From Caldifarciminota bacterium (GTDB taxonomy: Bacteria > Hydrothermota > UBA3072): DNA of 64,000 bases. The notes below the pieces were generated by a model, which had not been told where the DNA came from, did no database searches, and saw only the letters and a list, made by a program, of their open reading frames with translations. Shown one piece after another: positions 55,606-63,903 of this stretch. The translations under genes and the position numbers were made by a program. The stretch is taken from NCBI GenBank assembly GCA_016930175.1, contig JAFGHJ010000013.1, positions 100,745-164,744 of the forward strand, in the 5' to 3' direction. The stretch's first letter is position 1; every line of letters begins with the position of its first letter.

Positions 55606-56742
55606 ATGAATTCTATACTTGGAAAAATCGAAGATTCTATTATATCAAAAGTCATGAAATCTGCGGAAGAAAATAAGGCAATTAATTTTGCGGAAAACCC
55701 TATTGAGCTTTTTACGCCCGAATCTGTTATCGAAAGTGCTAAAGAGGCAATAGAAGGTGGATTTAACGGCTATATAACCGGTGCGGGAAGAAAACCTTTA
55801 AGAAAATTAACTTCCGAAATGATTGCCAAGGAAACAGGTGTAACTTTTGATCCCGAGGAAGAAATTACCATAACTTCAGGAGCCAGTGAAGCTTTTATAT
55901 CTTCAATGTTAAGTCTTGTTGAGGGAGAGAATGGTGTTGTTATCCCTGAGCCTTTTTACGAAAATTATGTGCCCATAACTGAATTGAGTAGGGGTAAGCC
56001 TATATTTTTATCTCTTGCTGACCCGGATTATTCTTTTCATTTTACAGATTTTAAGAAATTGCCGACATTCAAGGTTTTTATTCTTAACAGTCCACACAAC
56101 CCGACCGGAAAAGTTTTTAATTCCGAGGAGATTAAAGCAATAGGAAACACCGTTCTTGAGAGGGAGGGATATTTGATAGTCGATGAAACCTATAAACATC
56201 TTTTGTATGGCAGCGAGTATATATCGCCTCTACAGATCGAAGGACTTAGAGATAGAACAATTGTTATCGGTAGTTTTTCTACTATTTTTTCTGCGCATGG
56301 CTGGAGGCTGGGTTACGTTGCAGCAAAAGCGCCAATAATGAAAGAGATAAGAAAAGTTCATTATTATAGCTCTATTTCTGCTCCTGTTCCTTTCCAATGG
56401 GCATTTGAAAATTTCGATATGCAGTCTAATTTTATGGAAAATCTAAAAACTAAGTATAAAGAAAAGAGAGATTTTTTGTGCAGGGCACTTGAAAAAGCCG
56501 GATTTAGTTTCTATATCCCTGATGGGGGATACTATATATTTGCTAATTTTGAGGAAGTCTGGGACGGTAATGATTGGGGGTTTTACAAGTATTTGCTTAA
56601 GAATAAAAATGTGGTAATCGTTCCGGGTTCCGCTTTTTATTCCGGAAAAAATAAAGGAAAGAAAAAAATCAGATTTACTTTTTCTCAATCTGATGCAAAT
56701 CTCAAGGAACTCGGTTCGATTTTGTCGGCAGGGATAACGTGA
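55606..56742 (+). CDS. Aminotransferase class I/II-fold protein lacking the PLP lysine
   Basis: 378 aa, clearly fold-type I aspartate aminotransferase-like: NFAENPIELFTPESV, ITSGASEAFISSML (~90, phosphate site), VIPEPFYENYVP, NSPHNPTGKVF with the conserved Asn (~170), YLIVDETYKHLLYG with Asp and Tyr (~195), and the C-terminal Arg in KKIRFTFS. The internal aldimine motif should read S-x-S-K-x-x-x-x-x-G-W-R; here it is SFSTIFSAHGWRLGY, with Thr226 in place of Lys. Codon ACT is two changes from either Lys codon, so a single read error is unlikely. It may be catalytically dead or changed in function. Monocistronic and leaderless. Confidence 0.88.
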   Translation: MNSILGKIEDSIISKVMKSAEENKAINFAENPIELFTPESVIESAKEAIEGGFNGYITGAGRKPLRKLTSEMIAKETGVTFDPEEEITITSGASEAFISSMLSLVEGENGVVIPEPFYENYVPITELSRGKPIFLSLADPDYSFHFTDFKKLPTFKVFILNSPHNPTGKVFNSEEIKAIGNTVLEREGYLIVDETYKHLLYGSEYISPLQIEGLRDRTIVIGSFSTIFSAHGWRLGYVAAKAPIMKEIRKVHYYSSISAPVPFQWAFENFDMQSNFMENLKTKYKEKRDFLCRALEKAGFSFYIPDGGYYIFANFEEVWDGNDWGFYKYLLKNKNVVIVPGSAFYSGKNKGKKKIRFTFSQSDANLKELGSILSAGIT

Positions 56743-56915
56743 TTTTAGATACAGGGTATCGGTTCCTGAATACCAGTTTAGATAAATATTTGAAAATCAC
56801 TCGTGCTATTTGTTGTTAATAAAATTGTTAGGATGTTAGGAAGTTGGGAGGTTAGGAGGTTAAAACAAAAAACATTTGGTGTATTTAGTGTGTTTCGTGG
56901 TTAAATAAATTGTTT
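56743..56915. repeat. Intergenic repeat copy between convergent genes
   Basis: Contains GTGCTATTTGTTGTTA (exact copy of 12530-12545), then GTTAGGATGTTAGG, AAGTTGGGAGGTTAGGAGG, AAAACAAAAAACATTTGGTG, and TTTAGTGTGTTTCGTGGTT. It follows the same order of words as the copies near 12.6 and 13.3 kb. No clear terminator is seen. Confidence 0.55.
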
Positions 56916-58550
56916 CTATTGTTCGTATTCCCACATAGAGTAAAAAGATTTCAGTCTTCTTCTCTCGGGACTTTTTCGCAGTTTGTTAAGAGCGTTTTCT
57001 TCAATTTGTCTAATTCTTTCTCTCGTTACTTTGAACATCAAGCCTATTTCTTCGAGAGTTTTGGTTTCACCGTCTACCAGCCCGTAACGTAGTTCCAATA
57101 TCTTTCTTTCCCTTGAGGATAAGGTGCTGTCCAAAACCTCCAGAAGACTTTCGCTCAACAATGATAACATTGCTTGTTTTGCAGGAGAGGGTGTTTCTTC
57201 TTTGGCGATTATATCTCCAAAAAGTAGCTCTCCGTCCTCGGAAACAGGCTCATCCAGTGATTTTGTCGAATCGCCTAACGTTTGAGCAAATCTTATTCGC
57301 TCCTTTGAAATTCCAATGTACTTGGCTATTTCCTCAAGAGTAGGTTTAATGCCGTTTCTCTGAAGAAGGTCTCTTTTTGATTTCGTTATCTTGTTAATAA
57401 GTGTTAAAGTATGAGTGGGAATTGAGAAAGAATCAGATTGTTCCGCAAGAGTCTTTATTATAGCCTGTTTGATCCACCATATACCATATGTTGAGAATTT
57501 ATAACCTTTTCGATGGTCAAATTTTTCGACTGCTTTTATTAATCCGGCATTGCCTTCCTGAACTATATCCATAAAACTGACACCGCTTCTTTTGAATTTT
57601 TTAGCAATAGAAAAGACCAGGCGGATATTTCCCTCAATTAATTCTCTTTTTGCCTGACAGAAAAAAATTTCCCATTTTCGAACATTTCTGTATATGTAGT
57701 TTACTTCTTTCCAATCCGAATGGATTTTGAGTTGAAAGTTTTTGATTTCTTTAGTTATTTCCTTTAACTGTTTTTTCAAAATTTTTCTTTCTTTTGCAGA
57801 ACTTACTTTTTTAAATTCTTCTCTTAAACTTCTTACATGAGTTACTTTTTTCTTAAACTCGTCGTGTATTTCCGACTGTAAATGCATTAGTTTCTTAAGG
57901 TAAGGCGTTTGTATTCGGAATTTTAATATGTATTTGATTATGTTATTTTCATATCGCTTGTATTTAAATTTATAAATTCGCTTTCCTTTTTTGAGATAAG
58001 CGTTCTTATATTTTATAAGTTTTGATTGCCATTTTTCTATACGTTTCATTAATTTAAATAAGCTTTTTTTATCTTTATGTCCTTCATAATTTTCATTCCA
58101 TTTATGGGTATCTAAGTATAAAAACTGCTTGATAAGAAATGGAGATTTTTCTATTTCTTCTTTATATGATAAGAACCTGTCTATTACGGGAAGAGATCTG
58201 AATAAGTATCTGGAAATCATGGTGCGGCCTTTTTCTAATTTCTTACCAATTTCGTATTCTTCTTCTTTTGTTAAAAGAGAGGTTCCATCGATGTCGCGAA
58301 GATAAAGTTTCATAGGCTGATCTAAAGCGGCAGGAGAAATTTTAACTGAACTGATATTATAATCCATGTATTTTTCTTCTACATCTTCCTCTTCTGTTAT
58401 ATCTTCTAATTTTTCTCCTATTTCGGATAAGATTTCGTTTAATTTTTCCTCTGTTAAATCTAATTTCTCTTTTAGTTCATCTAGATAGATGTTCCCATCT
58501 TTATCCATGAAATTTAATATTTCCGACCAGACGAGGTTTTTATCTTCCAA
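56916..58550 (-). CDS. rpoD: RNA polymerase primary sigma factor
   Basis: 544 aa from the TTG at 58550, preferred because GGGAG lies 6 nt upstream; an ATG at 58595 has no such site. Region 1.1-like at ~10-55, region 1.2 MKLYLRDI at ~80, a Lys-rich non-conserved insert (~110-290). Region 2 has RELIEGNIRLVFSIAKKF and the WWIKQ helix; region 3 IPTHTL onward; region 4.2 VTRERIRQIEENALNKLR (standard -35 contacts kept). Region 2.4/3.0 differs: the E. coli T440, R448, R451 and E458 positions read Ile, Asp, Ser and Thr. Overlaps dnaG by 11 bp, the usual dnaG-rpoD order. Confidence 0.92.
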   Translation of the reverse strand: MEDKNLVWSEILNFMDKDGNIYLDELKEKLDLTEEKLNEILSEIGEKLEDITEEEDVEEKYMDYNISSVKISPAALDQPMKLYLRDIDGTSLLTKEEEYEIGKKLEKGRTMISRYLFRSLPVIDRFLSYKEEIEKSPFLIKQFLYLDTHKWNENYEGHKDKKSLFKLMKRIEKWQSKLIKYKNAYLKKGKRIYKFKYKRYENNIIKYILKFRIQTPYLKKLMHLQSEIHDEFKKKVTHVRSLREEFKKVSSAKERKILKKQLKEITKEIKNFQLKIHSDWKEVNYIYRNVRKWEIFFCQAKRELIEGNIRLVFSIAKKFKRSGVSFMDIVQEGNAGLIKAVEKFDHRKGYKFSTYGIWWIKQAIIKTLAEQSDSFSIPTHTLTLINKITKSKRDLLQRNGIKPTLEEIAKYIGISKERIRFAQTLGDSTKSLDEPVSEDGELLFGDIIAKEETPSPAKQAMLSLLSESLLEVLDSTLSSRERKILELRYGLVDGETKTLEEIGLMFKVTRERIRQIEENALNKLRKSPERRRLKSFYSMWEYEQ

Positions 58551-60237
58551 GCAATTCTCCCTTTTTGAGTTGCTCCCTTTCTGCTTTGAGTTCATCTATT
58601 TCCTTGCATAGTAATGTTTCGTCTTTTTCTTTGTTCTCCCTATCGTCAATTTTTTGTAGCTCCGTTATTTTTTCTTCGATTAACTTATTTAAATAATATT
58701 TTTTTAAACTTATTGCACAAGTCATAACCGAATTTACAGGTACTCCGCTTTTCTTCATTACGTATTCGACAAAAGGTGTAGGAAGGGAATTTATTATATC
58801 TTTTGTTTTTAAATTAGCGCCTTCTTTTATCAACCTGTAGTTTTGTTTTAGGTGGGGGTTTTGAAAATGTTCCTCTTTTATTATATTAAAGACAGTAGTG
58901 CTTTCCTCCGGTTTTTCCAGCATCGCGAATATTAGATCTAATTCAAGTTCTTCTGCTTCTCCGATATTACTTCTTTTATTAGAGATAATAGTCGTTTCTT
59001 TTACTTTAGTTTGAGCCAGCAGTTCATTTCTAATTGCGAGTTTTCTTGCGATAAAATCCTTATAAATTTCTCTTTTTGTAGAGTCGCTGATTACTTCAAG
59101 CATCGACTTGATTTCGTCGACAGCTTTTGAAAGCTCTATAGGAGAACCGAGTTTGTATTTATTTTTTATTCTATCAAGCATCCAATCCATGAAGTCGTCA
59201 GATTCTTTTATTAACTGCTCGAATACCTGTTTTCCTTCTTTTACGATTATTTCATCGGGGTCTTTTGCTTCTCCTCCCTTACCTATCTTCACGTTAATTC
59301 CCTCTCCGAGCAGCATTCCCAATGATCTAAGAGTTGCTATTTTTCCCGCGTTATCTTCATCAAAAAAAAGAACTACTTCTTTCGCGTATCTTGAGATTAA
59401 TTCCGCCTGATCCGTTGTAAGAGATGTTCCAAGGCAGGCTACAGCATTTTTTATTCCTGACTGATAAAGAGAAAGAAAATCAAAATATCCTTCTACAAGT
59501 AAAACTTTTTCTGTTTTCCTTATTTCTTCTTTAGCATGATGCAAACTATAAAGATTTTTACCTTTTTTATGTATTGGTGTATCGGGTGAATTAAGATATT
59601 TTGGTCCTTTTTTACTTAATCTTCTTCCTCCAAAACCTATAACCCTCCCCGAAGTAGAAAATAGGGGAAATAGAAGGCGCAAGAAAAATGTATCTTTTAT
59701 CCCACCGTTACTTTTTTTCACGAGACCGCTTTTCACTAAATCTTGTATTTTAAATTCTTTTTTTGCGTTTGGAAGGAAATTGCTTCCATAAGGCGCAAAA
59801 CCGATCTTGAACTCTTCTATTGTGGCAGTAGAGAGAGCTCTTTTTTTTAAATAATTAAGTACTTCAGGTGATTTTAAAAGTTCCTTGTGATAGAAATCTA
59901 CAGCAAAGTCGTGAATTGAATATAGGATTTCATTCTTTCCCTCAAACTTCCCTATTTTTATACCTGCTCTTTCGGCTAATATACGAACAGCTTCCGTAAA
60001 AGGTACTTTCTCGAACTCCATTACGAATGAAATAACGTCTCCGCTTTTTCCGCAGCCAAAACAGTGAAATATATTTAATGCTGGAGAAACATGAAAGGAA
60101 GGAGTGTCGTCTTTGTGAAAAGGACAGTTGGCAACGTAATTTTTTCCAGCTTTCTTCAAAGGAAGATAATCTCCAATGAGGTGAGTTATTTCTATTTTTT
60201 CTTTAATTTGATTTATAACCTCATCAGAAACAAGCAT
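58540..60237 (-). CDS. dnaG: DNA primase
   Basis: Makes RNA primers for replication. 565 aa from the ATG at 60237 (MLVSDEVINQIKEKIEI, the standard DnaG opening); an upstream start would overlap its promoter. The zinc-binding CHC2 domain is CPFH...CFGC (~39-65). The TOPRIM core contains VLLVEGYFDFLSLYQSG and VLFFDEDNAGKIA. The C-terminal helicase-interaction part is Lys/Glu-rich. Operon with rpoD. The promoter at 60246-60273 predicts a leaderless mRNA. Confidence 0.95.
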   Translation of the reverse strand: MLVSDEVINQIKEKIEITHLIGDYLPLKKAGKNYVANCPFHKDDTPSFHVSPALNIFHCFGCGKSGDVISFVMEFEKVPFTEAVRILAERAGIKIGKFEGKNEILYSIHDFAVDFYHKELLKSPEVLNYLKKRALSTATIEEFKIGFAPYGSNFLPNAKKEFKIQDLVKSGLVKKSNGGIKDTFFLRLLFPLFSTSGRVIGFGGRRLSKKGPKYLNSPDTPIHKKGKNLYSLHHAKEEIRKTEKVLLVEGYFDFLSLYQSGIKNAVACLGTSLTTDQAELISRYAKEVVLFFDEDNAGKIATLRSLGMLLGEGINVKIGKGGEAKDPDEIIVKEGKQVFEQLIKESDDFMDWMLDRIKNKYKLGSPIELSKAVDEIKSMLEVISDSTKREIYKDFIARKLAIRNELLAQTKVKETTIISNKRSNIGEAEELELDLIFAMLEKPEESTTVFNIIKEEHFQNPHLKQNYRLIKEGANLKTKDIINSLPTPFVEYVMKKSGVPVNSVMTCAISLKKYYLNKLIEEKITELQKIDDRENKEKDETLLCKEIDELKAEREQLKKGELLGR

Positions 60238-60602
60238 AACGCTAAATTTTAAGGTTTTTTTCGACTTTCGCAAGCCCTAATTTAACGGCAAGCCGCTAAA
60301 TTGCAAAAATTACAAATAGTCAAGCTGTTAGCTATTAGCCTTTTGCCTTTAGCTTTTATTTTTAAAAGAGCCAAAAGCCAATATCTAAAAAGCGAAAAGC
60401 GGGATTAATAGGATATTGTAGTTTGGTGGGGAATTTGTACTCATTGTAGTTCTTTGCCTGGATCTGCTTTTGGTGATCAAACTTCAGAAAAAAATAAATT
60501 TTTTACAAACTTACTGTTCCTTATGTCTTACATTTGAATATCTTAGCGAAAAATAGAAATTAGGTTTTTTTCTTAAAAAAATTACTTTTACCACTTGACA
60601 AA
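60238..60602. repeat. Divergent gap with AGC/TTT word repeats
   Basis: No gene between dnaG and mraZ. Bases 60277-60402 contain TAACGGCAAGCCGCTAAATT (a small palindromic tract), GTTAGCTATTAGCC, TTTTGCCTTTAGCTTTT, GAGCCAAAAGCC, and AGCGAAAAGCGGG. The words repeat those at 8904-9070 and 40028-40070. The remainder is T-rich with no recognised element other than the two promoters. Confidence 0.5.
60246..60273 (-). promoter_or_regulatory. Putative promoter of dnaG-rpoD (leaderless)
   Basis: Minus strand TTGCGA (60273-60268), 16-nt spacer, TAAAAT (60251-60246). The dnaG ATG is 9 nt past the -10, and no ribosome-binding site exists. Fitted after noticing the 16-nt rule. Confidence 0.55.
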
Positions 60603-60622
60603 ATGGATAATGTGATTATAAT
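60595..60622 (+). promoter_or_regulatory. Consensus promoter of the mraZ division cluster
   Basis: TTGACA (60595-60600), 16-nt spacer, TATAAT (60617-60622). The leader is about 50 nt and contains repeated GTGGG/GTGGTG words (60625-60660), which could be MraZ-binding repeats. MraZ orthologues bind short TGGGN-type direct repeats in this position; here TGGG occurs at 60635, 60655 and 60662 or nearby. Confidence 0.75.
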
Positions 60623-60677
60623 TGTGGGTAGTGGTGGTGAAAAGTGGGGAATGGGTTTTAAGGGTAAGGAGGAAAGA

Positions 60678-61112
60678 ATGTATTTTATAGGAAATGACAT
60701 ACACTCTGTTGACCATAAGGGGAGAGTATTTGTTCCTGCGAAGTTCAGGTCTGTTTTATCTAAAGATGACGAAGGTAGTTTTTATATAGCGAGGGGTTTT
60801 GAGACGTCTCTTTTGCTTTTTCCTCTTTCGGGGTGGAATGAATTTGTTCGGGAGCTTTCAAATAAAAGATATTCTCAGAAAAGTATAAGAGAGGCGATAA
60901 GGGCTTTTTCTTACGCTGCGGAACGTCTTTCTATGGATTCCCAGGGTCGTATCATCCTTTCCAAAGAGCTTCGTGATTATTCGAGAATCGAGGATGAGGT
61001 TTTCTTTCTTGGCGCTATTGATAAAATTGAATTATGGTCTCCTTCCGTTTACGAAAAATATTCCAAGGGGAGCAGCAATATAGATGAATTATATTCAAAG
61101 CTTGGTATGTAA
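60678..61112 (+). CDS. mraZ: Transcriptional regulator MraZ
   Basis: 144 aa AbrB-like DNA-binding protein that controls the division and cell-wall cluster. The start at ATG 60678 follows AAGGAGG and gives the standard N-terminus (MYFIGNDIHSVDHKGRVFVPAKFR). An upstream ATG at 60603 lies inside the promoter. Two repeats each carry the DxKGR-type loop: VDHKGRVFVPAKFR and MDSQGRIILSKELR. First gene of the cluster, followed by rsmH. Confidence 0.93.
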   Translation: MYFIGNDIHSVDHKGRVFVPAKFRSVLSKDDEGSFYIARGFETSLLLFPLSGWNEFVRELSNKRYSQKSIREAIRAFSYAAERLSMDSQGRIILSKELRDYSRIEDEVFFLGAIDKIELWSPSVYEKYSKGSSNIDELYSKLGM

Positions 61113-61122
61113 TGAGAGCCTA

Positions 61123-61962
61123 ATGCGAAATACCGCTGTTCATCTTCCGGTAATGGCAGACAAAGTGGTTGATTGTCTTATATGGAATAAAAAAGGCGTA
61201 TATGTCGATGCCACCCTTGGGTGTGGCGGCCATTCTCTCGCAATCCTTGAAAATTCAGATGCTTTTGTAATCGCCTTTGATCTCGATAGCAGGCAAATTG
61301 AGATTGCGGGTGAGAGATTATATGAATTCGGTGAGCGGTCTGTGTTGATACGCGGCAATTATAAGGATATGGGGAACTTTTTCGACGGTAAGGTTGAAGG
61401 AGTTCTTTTCGATTTTGGTTTATCTTCCTATCAATTGCACGATTCAAAGAGAGGATTTTCTTATAGAAAGGATGGGCCGCTTGATATGAGATTTGGGAAA
61501 GAAGGCTTAAAAGCGGCTGATATAATTGAAGTATGGGATGAAGAAAAAATTGCGGATATTCTTTATTATTACGGTGGAGAGAAGGCATCGAGAAGGATTG
61601 CAAAAAAAATAAAAAAAGAAAAACCCAAAACTACAGGTGAGCTTGCGCTTCTTGTAAGAAAAACAGTTCCGAGGAGCAAAGCCCACAAGCATCTTGGCAG
61701 GGTTTTTCAGGCTTTTCGTATAGCTGTTAACGACGAGTTTCGGAATATTGAGCAAGGAATTTTTGCGGCATCAAAAGTTTTGAAGGTGGGGGGCAGGTTG
61801 GTGGTTATAACCTATCATAAAGATGAGGAGAAATTAGTTTGCAGAAGAACGAAAGAAGAAGGGCTAAAGCCTCTTTTTAAAAAGCCGTTTAAGCCTACCA
61901 AAGATGAATTCCGACGGAACCCACGATGTAGAAGCGCACATTTGAGGGTTTTTGAAAAATGA
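61123..61962 (+). CDS. rsmH: 16S rRNA (cytosine-1402-N4) methyltransferase
   Basis: 279 aa from the ATG at 61123, which has GAGAG upstream and yields the normal opening (HLPVMADKVVDCL). The SAM site is YVDATLGCGGHSLAIL, followed by GVLFDFGLSSYQLHDSKRGFSYRKDGPLDMRFG, diagnostic of RsmH/MraW, then RVFQAFRIAVNDEF and VITYHKDEEKLV. Methylates the ribosomal P site at C1402. Sits between mraZ and ftsL as in most bacteria. Stop overlaps the ftsL start as ATGA. Confidence 0.95.
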   Translation: MRNTAVHLPVMADKVVDCLIWNKKGVYVDATLGCGGHSLAILENSDAFVIAFDLDSRQIEIAGERLYEFGERSVLIRGNYKDMGNFFDGKVEGVLFDFGLSSYQLHDSKRGFSYRKDGPLDMRFGKEGLKAADIIEVWDEEKIADILYYYGGEKASRRIAKKIKKEKPKTTGELALLVRKTVPRSKAHKHLGRVFQAFRIAVNDEFRNIEQGIFAASKVLKVGGRLVVITYHKDEEKLVCRRTKEEGLKPLFKKPFKPTKDEFRRNPRCRSAHLRVFEK

Positions 61963-62231
61963 GAGCGGCGAAAATATTATTTGTGATTTTGATTTTTATT
62001 TCGCCTTTTATCTTGCATGTTTGGAAGAAAAATATGGTCAATGCGCTCAATATAAAAATATCAAATTTGACTACAGAAGTTCAGAATCTTGAGAGAAGCG
62101 TCGCCATACTTTGTTCTAAGTGGCGGAGAGAGGCTAGTCCCGGTGTTATTGAAGGAAAAGCTAGAGAAATCCTGAATATGAGATATCCTAAAAGAGGCGA
62201 GATGTTTACAATAGAAGATTTTAAAAATTAA
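61959..62231 (+). CDS. ftsL: FtsL-like cell-division protein
   Basis: 90 aa bitopic membrane protein: short N-terminus, TM helix ILFVILIFISPFILHVW, then a periplasmic heptad-type coiled coil (LNIKISNLTTEVQNLERSVAIL) and a tail with PGVIEGKAREILNMRYPKRGEMF. Sequence identity to known FtsL is low, as is usual, but size, topology and position between rsmH and ftsI fit. It helps recruit and activate FtsWI at the septum. Confidence 0.8.
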   Translation: MRAAKILFVILIFISPFILHVWKKNMVNALNIKISNLTTEVQNLERSVAILCSKWRREASPGVIEGKAREILNMRYPKRGEMFTIEDFKN

Positions 62232-62241
62232 GGTAAAACTA

Positions 62242-63900
62242 ATGAGAAATAAATTCTTTAGAGGAAAAACAAGAATATTAATTCTTCTGTTTGTGAGCCT
62301 CTGGTTTTTGGTTTTTTGCAGGCTTTTTTATCTTCAGGTTATCAGAACTGATGAGATTAGTAGGCAAACGAAGGAAGAGCAGCTGCGTTTACTTCCTATT
62401 GAGTCGAAAAGAGGAAACATCTTTGACAGGGAAGGCCGGATTCTTGCTACGGATTTGAAAATGTTTACGCTTTATGCAAAGAAAAGCCTGATTAAAGATC
62501 CGAACAGTATTGCAAAGAGGCTCTCGAATTGTCGGTTGGGGAGCGAAGAGAGATTATTAAATCTTCTTTCGGATGATGCTGAATTTATAAGAATTGCCAG
62601 GGGGATTTCGGATTCGGTAGTAAAGGAAATAAATATTCCCGGTGTATATGCCGTAAAAGAATGGTTCAGGTTTTATCCCTCGGGTCTTTTGGGGAGGACT
62701 CTTTTGGGCTCACTTGACTGGAGAAGAGAAGGCATATTAGGGGTTGAAAAACAATATAATGAGATTCTTAAGGGTGAAGACGGTTGGGCGTACTTCCTGG
62801 AAGTGCCTCGGCGTTCAGGCATTAACCTTCTTAAGCGATCTGAAAACGATTATAAAGACGCCTCCGAAGGTTGTGATATTCGTCTTACAATGGATCTTGA
62901 TGTACAGTCGATCATGAACGAAGAATTGGCAATTTTAAAGGAGAGGACAGGTGCCACTCAGGTTATGGGTATTTGCGTCTCTGTGAAGACAGGAGAAGTT
63001 CTTGCAATGGTAAATTTTCCGGAATTCGATCCCAACAGGGGATGGAGACTTAATGCATGTACCTCCTGGGAGTTTGAGCCTGGTTCTATTTTTAAATTAA
63101 TCCCAGCTTTTGCTTATGTAAGAGAAGGTTTTTCGATTTCCGATACATTAGTAGATTCTACCACTATTAAATTTGGTGGTAAGTTGTTTAGAGATCCGCA
63201 CCCTCATTCAGCATATACTTTTAGAGAAGCCATGATTTATTCTTCGAATGTTGCATTTATAGCGGTTGGAGAAAAAATTGGTAAGAAAGAATTTTATAAT
63301 ACTGCAAGGCTCTTTGGTATTGGTTGCGAGAGCGGAATTGATTTGCCGGGGGAGTATTCGGGAAAATTGCCGCATTTACCACGGGGGCGGGATATAAGAC
63401 TTGCTACAGTTTCTTTCGGTCAGGGCGTTTCTGTGACTCCATTGCAGATGTTGATGGCATATCAGGCGGTCGCAAATGATGGAATTTTACTCAGACCAAA
63501 GGTGATGAAGAGTATCGAAAAGAATGGCAGGATTATCAGAAGAAGCAAGAAAGAAGTTATCAGGAGAATCGGAAGTCCGGAAGTTTGCGATACTTTGCTT
63601 AGTATTCTGAATAGTGTAACAAAGGAAGGCACTGCTATTTCTGCTTCTTTTTCATTTGTTCCTGTAGCAGGAAAAACTGGGACCGCATGGAAGATTGAGA
63701 ATGGCAGCTATGTTAAAGGCAAGTATGTTTCTTCTTTTATAGGAGTTTTTCCTTATTCTGATCCGGAGTATGTTCTGGGAATTTTTGTGGACAACGTCGA
63801 GTACCCTTATTATTATGCTTCCGAAACAGCCTGCCCTGCTTTCAGGAAAATTGCAAGTAGAATTGTAACGCATAAGGGTTATAGGAGTAAGTTTTTATAA
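62242..63900 (+). CDS. ftsI: Peptidoglycan transpeptidase FtsI (PBP3-like)
   Basis: 552 aa class B penicillin-binding protein. N-terminal TM helix (ILILLFVSLWFLVFCRLFYLQV), then the dimerisation region starting KRGNIFDREGRILA. The transpeptidase domain has the SxxK motif in EPGSIFK (Ser282, Lys285), SSN in YSSNVAF, and KTG in AGKTGTAW. No PASTA repeats. Cross-links septal peptidoglycan in the periplasm. Positioned after ftsL and before murE, the canonical dcw order. Confidence 0.94.
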   Translation: MRNKFFRGKTRILILLFVSLWFLVFCRLFYLQVIRTDEISRQTKEEQLRLLPIESKRGNIFDREGRILATDLKMFTLYAKKSLIKDPNSIAKRLSNCRLGSEERLLNLLSDDAEFIRIARGISDSVVKEINIPGVYAVKEWFRFYPSGLLGRTLLGSLDWRREGILGVEKQYNEILKGEDGWAYFLEVPRRSGINLLKRSENDYKDASEGCDIRLTMDLDVQSIMNEELAILKERTGATQVMGICVSVKTGEVLAMVNFPEFDPNRGWRLNACTSWEFEPGSIFKLIPAFAYVREGFSISDTLVDSTTIKFGGKLFRDPHPHSAYTFREAMIYSSNVAFIAVGEKIGKKEFYNTARLFGIGCESGIDLPGEYSGKLPHLPRGRDIRLATVSFGQGVSVTPLQMLMAYQAVANDGILLRPKVMKSIEKNGRIIRRSKKEVIRRIGSPEVCDTLLSILNSVTKEGTAISASFSFVPVAGKTGTAWKIENGSYVKGKYVSSFIGVFPYSDPEYVLGIFVDNVEYPYYYASETACPAFRKIASRIVTHKGYRSKFL

Positions 63901-63903
63901 ATT

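Noticed and set aside
60603..60677. Upstream ATG start for mraZ
   Set aside because: It lies between the -35 and -10 elements and upstream of the predicted transcript start; the ATG at 60678 has a strong ribosome-binding site and family-typical N-terminus.
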